DNA from: an uncultured Eggerthellaceae bacterium | GTDB taxonomy: Bacteria; Actinomycetota; Coriobacteriia; Coriobacteriales; Eggerthellaceae | Assembly (NCBI GenBank): GCA_905234785.1 | Contig: CAJOIP010000004.1 | Span: 1-64,000 of the forward strand | Length of the DNA: 64,000 bases | Direction: 5' to 3' | Shown: positions 22,011 through 31,596 of the stretch, piece after piece | Layout of the letters: each line of letters starts with the position of its first letter | How positions within the stretch are numbered: position 1 is the first letter of the stretch | Program-made: the position numbers and the translations under genes | The notes under the pieces: generated by a model | The model's input: only the letters and a program-made list of their open reading frames with translations | Database searches by the model: none | Told to the model about the DNA's origin: nothing

Positions 22011-23915
22011 TTATTGCTTGAACGTGTAATACAACGCCGACAGCGGCGGCAGCACCAGCGAGGCGCTGCAGGGCTTATCGGAGAACGGCTCTTCAACGGC
22101 TTTCGCCGTCTTCTTGACCTTGGTTCCGGTGCCGCCGTAGCATTCGTCATCGCTGTTGAGCGCAAGGTGCAGGGTCCCCTTTCCGGGAAGGCCGACTTTG
22201 AACCCGTCGAGCGCGTTGGGCGTGAAGTTGAAGCAGCACAGAACCGGCTGGCTGCCGTCGTTCGCATAGCGCATGAACGCGATGGCGCTCTCGTCGCGGT
22301 CGTCGACGTTCGCCCAGCCGAAGCCCGCCCATCCGTCGTCGACCTTCCAGAGCGCGGCGTGCTCGCGATAGAAGCGGTTGAGCTTCGCCGCGTATGCCCG
22401 CATGCCGTCGTGTACCGGGTACTCGAGCAAGAACCAGTCGAGCTGCTTTTTGAAGTCCCACTCGATGAACTGCGCGAATTCCGAGCCCATGAACGTGAGC
22501 TTCTTGCCGGGGCGCCCGAACTGGAAGCCCATGAGCGCACGCAGCGTGGCGAACTTCTGCTCGTAGGAGCCGAACATCTTGTTGACCATCGACGCCTTGC
22601 CGTGCACGACTTCGTCGTGGCTGAACGCGAGCACGTAGTTCTCGGAGAACGCGTACATCATGCCGAACGTCAGCTTGTCGTGGTTGCCGCTGCGGAAGAG
22701 CGGGTCCATCGCGCAGTATTCGAGCATGTCGTGCATGAACCCCATGTCCCACTTGAACGTGAAACCGAGGCCGCCGGCGTATGGCGGGCAGGTGACGAGC
22801 GGGAAGGCCGTCGATTCCTCGGCGATCATGACGGCGCCGGGGAAATCGGAGAGCACGGCCGCGTTGAGCTTCTGCAAGAACGCGACGGCTTCCTTGTTGA
22901 TGTTGCCGCCCTCGTCGTTGCGCACCCAATCGGTGCGCGCGTAGTCGAGGTAGAGCATCGAGGACACCGCGTCGACGCGGATGCCGTCGATGTGGTAGAC
23001 GTCGAAGAAGAACGTCGCGGACGACACGAGGAAGCTCTGCACCTGGGGCTTCGCATAGTCGAACACGAGCGTGCCCCACTCGGCATGTTCGCCCTTGCGC
23101 GGGTCGGCGTACTCGTACAGGGGCGTTCCGTCGAACTTGGCGAGCGCGAACGCGTCTTTCGGGAAGTGCGCCGGCACCCAGTCGAGGATGACGCCGATGC
23201 CGGCTTGGTGAAGCGTGTCGACGAGGTACATGAAGTCCTGCGGCGTGCCGTAGCGCGACGTCGGCGAGAAATAGCCCGTCGCCTGGTAGCCCCACGATTC
23301 AGGAAGCGGGTACTCGGTTACGGGGAGCAGCTCGACGTGCGTGTAGCCCATGTCCTTGCAATACGCGGCAAGCTCGTCTCCCATGACGCGGTAGTTCGGG
23401 TACACCTCGCCGTCGGGGACGCGCCACGAACCGAGCTGCAGCTCGTAAATGGAAACGGGGCTGTGCAGGACGTCTGCGCTCTGACGCGCTTCGAGCCAGC
23501 GGGCGTCGTGCCAGTCGTAGCCTTCAAGGCGCCAGACCTTCGATGCGGTGGCGAGGCCGTTTTCCGCATGGAACGCGAAGGGGTCGGCCTTCAGCTGGAC
23601 CGTGCCATCGGGGCCTTCCACGGCGTACTTGTACGTGGAGCCGTCTTCGAGCCCCGCGACGGCGCCGACCCAGATGCCGGGTTGCTCCTGGCGCATGGGA
23701 TCGGCCTGCGCGTTCCAGCCGTTGAAGTCGCCGATGATGTGGACCGACTTGGCGTTCGGGGCCCAAACGGCGAACCGGAACAACGGCTCGTCCCCATCGG
23801 GGTTTTCAACCTCGTGGCACCCGAACACCAGGTATGCGCGATGCGCCTCTCCCCTGCCGAAAAGGTACAGGTCAGCTTCGGGTAAGGCGGTGGGATTGTT
23901 CACTGAATTATCCAT
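22011..23915 (-). CDS. glgB: 1,4-alpha-glucan branching enzyme
   Basis: CBM48 plus GH13 signatures DWVPAHFP, DGIRVDAVSSMLYLDY, IAEESTAFP, LAFSHDEVVHGKASM; start MDNSVNN. Confidence 0.95.
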   Translation of the reverse strand: MDNSVNNPTALPEADLYLFGRGEAHRAYLVFGCHEVENPDGDEPLFRFAVWAPNAKSVHIIGDFNGWNAQADPMRQEQPGIWVGAVAGLEDGSTYKYAVEGPDGTVQLKADPFAFHAENGLATASKVWRLEGYDWHDARWLEARQSADVLHSPVSIYELQLGSWRVPDGEVYPNYRVMGDELAAYCKDMGYTHVELLPVTEYPLPESWGYQATGYFSPTSRYGTPQDFMYLVDTLHQAGIGVILDWVPAHFPKDAFALAKFDGTPLYEYADPRKGEHAEWGTLVFDYAKPQVQSFLVSSATFFFDVYHIDGIRVDAVSSMLYLDYARTDWVRNDEGGNINKEAVAFLQKLNAAVLSDFPGAVMIAEESTAFPLVTCPPYAGGLGFTFKWDMGFMHDMLEYCAMDPLFRSGNHDKLTFGMMYAFSENYVLAFSHDEVVHGKASMVNKMFGSYEQKFATLRALMGFQFGRPGKKLTFMGSEFAQFIEWDFKKQLDWFLLEYPVHDGMRAYAAKLNRFYREHAALWKVDDGWAGFGWANVDDRDESAIAFMRYANDGSQPVLCCFNFTPNALDGFKVGLPGKGTLHLALNSDDECYGGTGTKVKKTAKAVEEPFSDKPCSASLVLPPLSALYYTFKQ

Positions 23916-23962
23916 GGCACCAGTATACGTCAAGCCCTTTGTTCGCATGCGGTAACAAGTCA

Positions 23963-23989
23963 TGATGTGTCGAAAGGACAGGCCTTTTG
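23963..23989. terminator. Possible terminator hairpin in the ackA-glgB spacer
   Basis: GTGTCGAAAGG-ACAGG-CCTTTTGACAC near-perfect stem. Confidence 0.35.
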
Positions 23990-24010
23990 ACACGCGCCGT
24001 TCCTGCGGCG

Positions 24011-25225
24011 CTAATGCAATTGGCTGACCAGGTTGTCGGTCTCGCGCGCGATGCGCATCTCCTCGTCGGTGGTCACGACGCAGATGCGGATGGGGCTGTC
24101 GTCGATGCTGATGATGCGGTTCGCGCCGATCTGGCCCGTGAAGTCGTTGCGCTCCTTGTCGAGGATCATGCCCATGTGCGCCAGGCCCGCGAATATGCGC
24201 TCGCGGAGCTTGGCGGAATTCTCGCCGATGCCCGCCGTCATGACGACGGCGTCGGTGCGGGTCATGGCCGCGTAGTATCCCCCGATGGCCTTCTGGATCT
24301 TGTACACGTACATGTCGATGGCCAGAGCCGCGCGCTCGTTCCCGGCGTCGGCGGCCTCCAGCACGTCGCGCATGTCGCCGCCGACGCCCGAGATGCCGGC
24401 GATGCCCGACTCCTTGTTCAGGATCTCGTCCATGTCGTCGAAGGTCTTGCCTTCGCGGCGCATGATGTACGTGACGATAGCGGGGTCGATGCTGCCCGAG
24501 CGCGTTCCCATCATGAGGCCCTCGAGCGGCGTGAAACCCATCGTGGTGTCGATTGACTTGCCGTGGTTGACGGCCGTGATGGAGCCGCCGTTGCCGAGAT
24601 GGCACGTGATGAGGCCGAGGTCGCGCAGCGGCCTGCCCAAAAGGTTGGCGGCCTGCTGGGCTGCGTAGCGATGCGAGGTTCCATGGGCGCCGTACCGGCG
24701 GATATGGTATTGCTCGTAGTAGCTCCACGGCAGCGGGTACATGTAGGCCTTCGGCGGCATGGTGGTGTGGAACGCGGTGTCGAACACGGCAACCTGGGGA
24801 GTATCGGGCATGAGCTTTCGCATCATGTCGATGCAGGCATCCGCCGCCGGGTTGTGCAGCGGCGCGAGCTCTTCGCACTTCGCCAGGTTCTCGCGCGCTT
24901 CGTCGTCGATGAGCGCCGCCTTCGTGAAGTATTCGCCGCCGGCCACGATGCGGTTGCCGATGGCGTCGATCTGCCCGAGGCCGCTGATGGGCGATTCGGG
25001 ATCGTCGGCCATGACGTCGAGCAGCTTGGCGAGGCACTGGGCAACTGAAAGCCCGGCAGCGTTGTACGTGACCTTCTGGAAATCGGGTGCGAACGAGACG
25101 TTCATGTACGCCTCGTCCGTTCCGACCTTCTCGGCCAGGCATTTCATGCGGCAAACCTTGCCTTCGGTTTCGATGAGCTGGGATTTGAGGCTGGAAGAGC
25201 CTGCGTTCACGACGAGTACGAGCAT
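24011..25225 (-). CDS. ackA: Acetate kinase
   Basis: MLVLVVNAGSSSLKSQL and GFTPLEGLMMGTRSGSIDPAI. Confidence 0.95.
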   Translation of the reverse strand: MLVLVVNAGSSSLKSQLIETEGKVCRMKCLAEKVGTDEAYMNVSFAPDFQKVTYNAAGLSVAQCLAKLLDVMADDPESPISGLGQIDAIGNRIVAGGEYFTKAALIDDEARENLAKCEELAPLHNPAADACIDMMRKLMPDTPQVAVFDTAFHTTMPPKAYMYPLPWSYYEQYHIRRYGAHGTSHRYAAQQAANLLGRPLRDLGLITCHLGNGGSITAVNHGKSIDTTMGFTPLEGLMMGTRSGSIDPAIVTYIMRREGKTFDDMDEILNKESGIAGISGVGGDMRDVLEAADAGNERAALAIDMYVYKIQKAIGGYYAAMTRTDAVVMTAGIGENSAKLRERIFAGLAHMGMILDKERNDFTGQIGANRIISIDDSPIRICVVTTDEEMRIARETDNLVSQLH

Positions 25226-25276
25226 GGCGGTGCCTTTCTTTCGGAATGGCACCATTGTAAACCTTGCGCAATGAGG

Positions 25277-26104
25277 TTACAGCGTCTCGTTCATACTCCC
25301 CGTGCGGTATCCCTGAAGGTCGAGCGAAACGTACGCGAAGCCTATTTCTTTCAGCTTGTCGGCGATGTCCGTCCTGAGGCTTTCGCTGGCGAGCCGCTCG
25401 ATATCCGATGAAGGCACTTCGATGCGCGCGGTTTCACCCTGCATGCGAACCCGCACTTGCGAAAACCCCGCGTCGCGAATGACGTCTTCGGCTTGGTCGA
25501 CCATCATGAGCCGTTCGCTCGTGATGAGGTCCCCATAGGCGAAGCGCGTGTTCAGGCAGGCAAAGGCAGGCTTGTCCCAGACGGAAAGGCCGAGGAAACG
25601 CGCCAGGTTTCGAACGTCGGCTTTCGTGAGGCCGGCCGCGCGCAACGGGCTTACGATGTCCATTTCGGCTATGGCCTTGAAACCGGGGCGGTAATCGCCT
25701 TCGTCGTCGAGGTTTGAACCCTCGGCGATGGTCCAGATGTCGTGGGCCGCCGCCTCGCGCCGTATGCAGTTGAACAGCTCGCGCTTGCAGTGATAGCAGC
25801 GGTCGACGGGGTTGTGGTCGAACCCTTCGATATCGAACTCGTGGGTTTCCACGAGAAGGTGCCGTACGCCCTCGTCGCGGCAGAACCGGCGCGTTTCTTC
25901 GACTTCGCGCGTGGGAATGGAGGGGCTGCAGCCTGTAACGGCGACGACATCGTCTCCCAGCACGTCATGGGCCACCTTCAGCAGCAGCGTCGAGTCCACT
26001 CCGCCGGAAAACGCCACGGCCAAGCGCCCGTGGGCGCCCAGCGTTTCGCAGAGGATGTCGAATTTGTCGGCCAGCTCCTCATCCAGCTTGAATTCACGTT
26101 CCAT
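25277..26104 (-). CDS. larE: ATP-dependent sulfur transferase LarE (three-cysteine type)
   Basis: PP-loop VAFSGGVDSTLLLKVA, CYHCKRELF, and KPAFACLNTRFAYG. Confidence 0.88.
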   Translation of the reverse strand: MEREFKLDEELADKFDILCETLGAHGRLAVAFSGGVDSTLLLKVAHDVLGDDVVAVTGCSPSIPTREVEETRRFCRDEGVRHLLVETHEFDIEGFDHNPVDRCYHCKRELFNCIRREAAAHDIWTIAEGSNLDDEGDYRPGFKAIAEMDIVSPLRAAGLTKADVRNLARFLGLSVWDKPAFACLNTRFAYGDLITSERLMMVDQAEDVIRDAGFSQVRVRMQGETARIEVPSSDIERLASESLRTDIADKLKEIGFAYVSLDLQGYRTGSMNETL

Positions 26105-26182
26105 TGTTAACTCCGTTAGTCGTAGTTGTTCCCGTGCATTATAATGCGCTCCTGTAAACAGTGGTTATACGAAAGATGCACG

Positions 26183-27100
26183 ATGGCGCTCTACTTGATT
26201 GACAATTCCTTCGATTACGGGCTATTCGACGGCGCTTCATGCGCATTCGGCGTCTTCGATGGCTTGCATACCGGCCACCAATACCTTTTGCGATGCGCCA
26301 TCGAGACGCGGCCTGCCGCGGGGCGCTGCATTGCCATGACGTTCGACATCGACCCTGACGAAGTCTTTCACCCCGATCGGCTGAAGAAGCTCATGCGAAA
26401 CGCCGACAGGCTCGCTGCGCTCGAAGCGTCAGGCGTCGATGACGTCGTGGCGTTTCCATTCACGGAAGAACTGTTCACGCTCGATCCCGAGGGCTTCCTC
26501 GAAACCGCCTTTCCCGCTGGCGTGCCGGCGCATGTGCATGTCGGCGAGGATTTCCGGTTCGGCGCGAAGGCTGCGGGCACCGTTGAAACCTTGCGGGAAT
26601 GGGGCGGGCACGTCGGCTGCGCCATCCACGCGCATCATCTCGTAAGCGCCGACGGAAGGCCCATTACCGCCACGCGCATCAGGATGCTGCTCTTGGAAGG
26701 CAACGTACGAGAAGCGGCGAGGTTGCTGGGGCGCCCTTACTCCCTTCGGGAGACCGTGCGAAAAGGCCGCGGCGAAGGGGCTGACTTCGGGTTTGCGACC
26801 GCGAACCTCGTCGTGAAGCCGCATGACAGGGTGCTCGGTGAAGGCGTGTACGCGGCGTATGCGCTCGTCGGAAGCGAAACGTACAAAGCAGCCGTCTCGG
26901 TCGGCGTCTCCCCCACCTTCGAATCTTCCTCGACGGCGAATGTGGAAGCCCACATCCTCGATTTTGCGGGAGACCTCGTCGGCCAGGACATCGTCCTTCA
27001 GTTCGTCGAATACCTCAGGCCCATGATCAAGTTCGACTCGACAGACGAGCTCATCGCGACGGTGATGTCGAACATCGAATGGGTGCGCGAAAACCTTTAG
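26183..27100 (+). CDS. ribF: RibF-like bifunctional riboflavin kinase/FAD synthetase (divergent RFK motif)
   Basis: FGVFDGLHTGHQYLL nucleotidyltransferase motif; TATRIRMLLLEGNVREAARLLGRPYSL; GFATANL. Confidence 0.8.
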   Translation: MALYLIDNSFDYGLFDGASCAFGVFDGLHTGHQYLLRCAIETRPAAGRCIAMTFDIDPDEVFHPDRLKKLMRNADRLAALEASGVDDVVAFPFTEELFTLDPEGFLETAFPAGVPAHVHVGEDFRFGAKAAGTVETLREWGGHVGCAIHAHHLVSADGRPITATRIRMLLLEGNVREAARLLGRPYSLRETVRKGRGEGADFGFATANLVVKPHDRVLGEGVYAAYALVGSETYKAAVSVGVSPTFESSSTANVEAHILDFAGDLVGQDIVLQFVEYLRPMIKFDSTDELIATVMSNIEWVRENL

Positions 27101-28350
27101 CGGCAGCCGGCTTCGATTCTCAGCGTCAGCATGGCTCCGGTGTCGTATGCGACGCTGCCCGGTTCGTCCTCGTCGCATACGAGGTTGAAGCCGACGAGGC
27201 GACGCTGCTTTCCCTCGCGATGCTCGAAGATGTACACGACCGTCATGTCGTCCGTCTCGCGCACTTCCACGGTCCGCTCGGGCGTGACGTCCATGGTGCC
27301 GGCGGAAATGAACAACGTGCCGTTCACGGCGATGGTGTTCGTCGGAATCGAGCCCTTGAACGCGCATGCTTCATCGGGATTGTCGCCGGCGAGCTCGGCT
27401 GCGATGGCGGCACCCGCAGTCGCTCCTTGCAGCGCGGCGTTCTTCCAGATTCCCACGATGCGCTTCTCGCCCGATATCAGCTCGGTTGCCTGCGCGACAT
27501 CGCCCGCCGCATACACGTCCGGGTCGCTTGTGCGCATGAATTCGTCGACGACGAGGGCGCGATCGGTTTCCAAGGCCCCCTCGGCAACGAAGTCGAGGTT
27601 TGATTTCATGCCGTGCGCAACCGAGATCTCGTCGAACACGTCGGTGTCGCCTGACGAGAACGTGACCTCGAGCTTGTCGCCGACGCGCTTCACGGCTTGA
27701 ATGCTCTGGCCCAACCTGAGTTCGACGCCCTTTTCCCGCAAGCCCATCTCGAAGCGGATGGCGGCCTGTGGGAGCGCGTTGAAATCGAGCACATGGGGGT
27801 TTATTCCCACGAGCGTGCATTCGAGTCCGTGGTTCAAGCATGCCTCGAGCGTTTTAAGGGCCACCATCGACGCGCCGCTGACCAGGACGCGTTTAACGCC
27901 CGGACGCTCGAGGGCGCCTTTCAGGCGCTGCGCATCGGCCATCGAACGCAGGACGAGCGGGCGGTAGTCTACGTCGCCTTCGACTTCGGGGAACCCCCAG
28001 CACATGGGCGTTGCGCCTGTGGCGATGACGCACTTGTCGTACGCATACGTTCCTTTGGCGGTCGCAATGGCATGAGCGGCGGTGTCGAGCGCTTCAACCG
28101 GCTCGCCGTAGCGTATGTCGAGGTTCAGGTCGGCGACCTCTTCGGCGCTCCACGGGAAGCACTCTTCGTACGTCTTGTCGCCCCACGCGTAATACGACGT
28201 GAGAATGGGGCTGTATGGCAACGTGTCGATGTTGGAAAACACGAGCACGCGGCCGTCGTATCCGGCGTTGCGCAACGAGATTGCCGCATTCATGCCCGCC
28301 GTGCCGAAGCCGATGATCGCAACCGTCTTCGAATTCGATTGTTCTGCCAT
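27097..28350 (-). CDS. FAD-dependent pyridine nucleotide-disulfide oxidoreductase family protein
   Basis: AIIGFGTAGMNAAISLRNAGYDGRVLVFS FAD-binding and VYAAGDVAQATE motifs. Confidence 0.85.
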   Translation of the reverse strand: MAEQSNSKTVAIIGFGTAGMNAAISLRNAGYDGRVLVFSNIDTLPYSPILTSYYAWGDKTYEECFPWSAEEVADLNLDIRYGEPVEALDTAAHAIATAKGTYAYDKCVIATGATPMCWGFPEVEGDVDYRPLVLRSMADAQRLKGALERPGVKRVLVSGASMVALKTLEACLNHGLECTLVGINPHVLDFNALPQAAIRFEMGLREKGVELRLGQSIQAVKRVGDKLEVTFSSGDTDVFDEISVAHGMKSNLDFVAEGALETDRALVVDEFMRTSDPDVYAAGDVAQATELISGEKRIVGIWKNAALQGATAGAAIAAELAGDNPDEACAFKGSIPTNTIAVNGTLFISAGTMDVTPERTVEVRETDDMTVVYIFEHREGKQRRLVGFNLVCDEDEPGSVAYDTGAMLTLRIEAGCR

Positions 28351-28399
28351 GTCTATCCCCCAAGCCGCAAAGCCGCGTTATTGCCGTTGATTCGGTCCG

Positions 28400-29599
28400 C
28401 TATGCGAACACGCTTGCAAGCCAAGCTCCGTACTCTCCCGACCACATGCTTCCGAGCTGGTAGAAGACGAGGCTCCAATCGAACTGGCTTTCGAACATGA
28501 GCTCGGTGTAATGCTTGTTCTGGATGTCGCGCGGAGCGCTCATGAGGCGGTACGCATAGGTGTACGTGCAGGTGGGGCACATCGTGATGACGGTGGAACC
28601 GTCGGGCGCGAACGACATCTTGCTGTCGGCCTGCTGTGCCTGCCGGTCGGGCTGGAAGGCGCTCACCGCGCCGCCCGCGCCGCAGCACCCGTGGAATATG
28701 GAAGGCGTCGCCGGGTCGATTCCGAGCACGTCGCACGTTTGCCGCAGGTACGTGCCATCGCGGTCTTGGCATGATTTCGAAAGGTACAGGTCCCCCTCGG
28801 GAGCTGGGCGTTTCGATTTGAACCCGTGATCGGAAAGGAACGCCGCAAGGGAGACGACCTCGATGTCGGCACCGCGAACCGACAGGGCCTTCGCCATGTC
28901 GTTGGCGCAACCGGGACACACGCACACGAGCTGCCTCACGCCCGATTGCACGAGCTCGTCGATGTTGCGCTGGCAGAGGTTCTCGGCACGGTCGAAGAAG
29001 CCGGCGCTCTTCAGGGACGACCCGCAGCAACTGTCGAGCATGGTCGCCTTCTCGCACATGCCGTCGATCGTGTCGAAGATTTCGCGCGTGAGCTCGGGCC
29101 CGTATGCGGCGAGCGAGCACCCCGGCATGAAGGCGACATCGCAATCGGCCGAGGCCTCGTGGTGTTCGTTGGCGATATGGCGCGTGAGGTCGACGTAGCC
29201 GATTCCGTGGATGGCGCGATACGCCTTGAAGATGTCCCATTCCTCGTCGACGAGAACGCTCGACCAGGCTTCGCGTTCAATGAGCCCGAGGCTCTGGAAG
29301 TCGACGCGTGCGTGGTAGATGAGGTCGCACACGTCGTTGTGGGCGAAGCACGTGTTCTTGCAAGACGTGCAGAAAAAGCAACCGCGCACCGCTTGCACGA
29401 GTTGCGGGTTCATTGCGATGTTCAGGCGCACGTCGTCTTCCGATTCCGCACCGCGCTCGACCTCGAGCATGGCTTTCGCGATATCGCCAAGCGTCATGTC
29501 AGCTGCGACGAGAGACGTGCAGGCGCCTTTGCAATGGCCGCATTCCGTGCACGTGCCGGAAAACGAGCGATACGTATCAGAGCATTTGAGAATACCCAT
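28400..29599 (-). CDS. (Fe-S)-binding heterodisulfide reductase HdrD/GlpC-like protein
   Basis: CTECGHCKGAC and CFFCTSCKNTC ferredoxin-like clusters plus two CCG motifs (CCGSSLKSAGFF, CCGAGGAVSAF). Confidence 0.85.
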   Translation of the reverse strand: MGILKCSDTYRSFSGTCTECGHCKGACTSLVAADMTLGDIAKAMLEVERGAESEDDVRLNIAMNPQLVQAVRGCFFCTSCKNTCFAHNDVCDLIYHARVDFQSLGLIEREAWSSVLVDEEWDIFKAYRAIHGIGYVDLTRHIANEHHEASADCDVAFMPGCSLAAYGPELTREIFDTIDGMCEKATMLDSCCGSSLKSAGFFDRAENLCQRNIDELVQSGVRQLVCVCPGCANDMAKALSVRGADIEVVSLAAFLSDHGFKSKRPAPEGDLYLSKSCQDRDGTYLRQTCDVLGIDPATPSIFHGCCGAGGAVSAFQPDRQAQQADSKMSFAPDGSTVITMCPTCTYTYAYRLMSAPRDIQNKHYTELMFESQFDWSLVFYQLGSMWSGEYGAWLASVFA

Positions 29600-29641
29600 G
29601 GCAATTCCCTTCCCTATGGGCAAGTCGTTCCGCTTAAGGCG

Positions 29642-30172
29642 TTAACCCCACGTCGATGAGCCCGGAGAGTTTGTCGAAGGCGCTGAACCCGTCAAAGCCC
29701 CGAGGTCGGTTCCCTGAAGGGTTTCCATAACTGCAGGATACAAGAATACAAGGGCGATGATGTTCAGGACAAGGGCGAAAGCGGCGATGGCTATGACGAT
29801 TGCGCCCGAGCGCCTGATGACGTGCTGCAGTTCTGGGTCGCCGCCCCGGTTTACCGCAAGCTGATTGAGCTTAGCGTATGCGACGCAACCAAGCGCGACG
29901 GCGATAGAGCTGAGGAGGACACCCCCGAAGAACAGCGAGAAGACCGCGGTGACCTGAGATGCCGTGATGTAGTTACGGGCGCTTTGGAACACCTTCTGCT
30001 CGTCTGCGCTCAGGTCGAATGCAACCCTGCCGATGACGGCATAAGCCGCATGTGACGCACCCTGGCGGTTGGGCGCCTGGTTTTCATTAGATGGCTCGGT
30101 TTGGCCGGGTTCCCCGGGGTTTTCGGGGTTCCAACGAGCAGGAGGCTCGGGCCTGTTTTCACTGTCGCCCAT
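29642..30172 (-). CDS. Hypothetical membrane protein (two predicted TM helices)
   Basis: 176 aa; start adjoins the dut stop codon; polar/proline-rich N-terminus. Confidence 0.6.
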   Translation of the reverse strand: MGDSENRPEPPARWNPENPGEPGQTEPSNENQAPNRQGASHAAYAVIGRVAFDLSADEQKVFQSARNYITASQVTAVFSLFFGGVLLSSIAVALGCVAYAKLNQLAVNRGGDPELQHVIRRSGAIVIAIAAFALVLNIIALVFLYPAVMETLQGTDLGALTGSAPSTNSPGSSTWG

Positions 30173-30622
30173 TTAAGCGCTGACGCCGCTGCTGCCGAAG
30201 CCGCCTGCGCCCCGCTGCGTCTCGGAGAGCTCGTCTGACTCTTCGAGCGTGACGGTGGGAACCGCCATGATGACCAGCTGGGCGATGCGGTCGCCGTGCT
30301 CGATTGCGAAATCGTTTTCCGGGTCGAGGTTGACGAGGATTGCTTTGATTTCACCGCGGTAATCGCTGTCGATGAGGCCGGGCGCGTTGACGATGGAGAT
30401 GCCGTGCTTCGCCGCCAAGCCGCTGCGTGGCAACACGAAGCCCGCATAGCCGCGCGGGATGGCGATGGAGATACCGCAGGAAACGAGCTTGCGCTCAAAC
30501 GGCTTGAGAACAGCCGACTCCGCAGCGCGAAGGTCGAGCCCGGCATCGCCCGGATATGCGTAGGCGGGCATGTCGAGCGTGGCGTCGAGCCGCTTGATGG
30601 GAAGCGTTACCTGGTCGGCCAT
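30173..30622 (-). CDS. dut: dUTP diphosphatase
   Basis: YAYPGDAGLDLRA, PRSGLAAKHGI, NAPGLIDSDYRGEI, RGAGGFGSSG motifs. Confidence 0.95.
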   Translation of the reverse strand: MADQVTLPIKRLDATLDMPAYAYPGDAGLDLRAAESAVLKPFERKLVSCGISIAIPRGYAGFVLPRSGLAAKHGISIVNAPGLIDSDYRGEIKAILVNLDPENDFAIEHGDRIAQLVIMAVPTVTLEESDELSETQRGAGGFGSSGVSA

Positions 30623-30623
30623 G

Positions 30624-31070
30624 CTATCGGAGCTCCTCGAGGGCGGCGGCGAACTCCTCGATGTTCTTGAAGTCCTTGTACACGCTGGCGAAGCGGACGT
30701 ATGCGACGTCATCGAGCGATTCCAGGCGCTCGAGCACCTTCGTGCCGAGGTTCTTCGACGTGATCTCGTTGCGGGGCGCCGCGCGCAGCTCGGATTCGAT
30801 GTCGTCGATGAGGCCGGTGATCTGGTCGGGGGAAATCGGGCGCTTAGCGCAGGCGAGCGTGACGCTGCGCAGCAGCTTGTTGCGGTCGTAGGTTTCGGAT
30901 GAGCCATCGGACTTGGTGACGAGCAGGGGGCTGTCGCCCAAACGCTCGTAGGTCGTGAAGCGATGCTTGCAATCGAGGCATTCGCGGCGGCGACGAATCG
31001 TTGCGCCATCGTCGGACGGGCGCGAGTCTACGACTTTTGATTCGGGGAAACCACAAGATGGGCAACGCAT
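30624..31070 (-). CDS. nrdR: Transcriptional repressor NrdR
   Basis: MRCPSCGFPESKVVDSRPSDDGATIRRRRECLDCKHRFTTYER zinc ribbon plus ATP-cone. Confidence 0.95.
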   Translation of the reverse strand: MRCPSCGFPESKVVDSRPSDDGATIRRRRECLDCKHRFTTYERLGDSPLLVTKSDGSSETYDRNKLLRSVTLACAKRPISPDQITGLIDDIESELRAAPRNEITSKNLGTKVLERLESLDDVAYVRFASVYKDFKNIEEFAAALEELR

Positions 31071-31154
31071 GGTGCATACTCCTTCGTTTAAACTACGTTG
31101 CCCATAGAATACCACGTATATGAGGGAATTAATCTACAAATACAATATATTGAT

Positions 31155-31493
31155 TCATGCTCCGAGGGCGAGGGAAATGACCGCGATGGCCCCAGAGCAA
31201 GCGGACAGGATGGCAATTCCCTGCTTGGTAAACAGGTTGTACGGGCACCCGAGCATGCTTTCGAGCTTCAGGCTGCAGTACATCTCGCTGGATTCGAGGA
31301 TGCGTTTTACCGTGGGCCGCTTGTGTTCTGCGGCTGGCCTTTCCTGCGCGTGCGTGCGGGCAGTGTTGGTGGCGGGTGCATTGTTCCGCGTCGGGAACAT
31401 GATGATCTTCGCATCTTCGGGAGTTTCGGCCCATCGGGGCATCTTCAACGCGGCGGTGCCGTTCGTGTACGCATTGAAATTTCTCTTGCCCAT
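31155..31493 (-). CDS. Small protein with C-terminal TM helix, divergent from lexA; candidate SOS-induced protein
   Basis: 112 aa; strong RBS (GCAGGAGGAAAAATG); C-terminal hydrophobic GIAILSACSGAIAVISLALGA; TTGACA-N17-TATTAT promoter containing a LexA-like operator. Confidence 0.75.
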   Translation of the reverse strand: MGKRNFNAYTNGTAALKMPRWAETPEDAKIIMFPTRNNAPATNTARTHAQERPAAEHKRPTVKRILESSEMYCSLKLESMLGCPYNLFTKQGIAILSACSGAIAVISLALGA

Positions 31494-31507
31494 TTTTCCT
31501 CCTGCAC

Positions 31508-31583
31508 TTGCACAGAACCTTTGTTCGTGTGTATAATAAGCCGAACAAAAGTTCTTGTCAACGAAAAATCAAACATTTGTTCT
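31508..31583. promoter_or_regulatory. Divergent SOS promoter region with three LexA-like operators
   Basis: GAACctttGTTC (31515-31526), GAACaaaaGTTC (31543-31554), AAACatttGTTC (31571-31582). Plus-strand TTGCAC-N18-TATAAT and minus-strand TTGACA-N17-TATTAT. Confidence 0.8.
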
Positions 31584-31596
31584 GAAAGGATGAGAC

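Noticed and set aside
22011-25271. 1086-aa minus-strand ORF spanning glgB and ackA
   Set aside because: The N-terminal part is an out-of-frame translation of ackA; real GlgB starts at MDNSVNN (23915).
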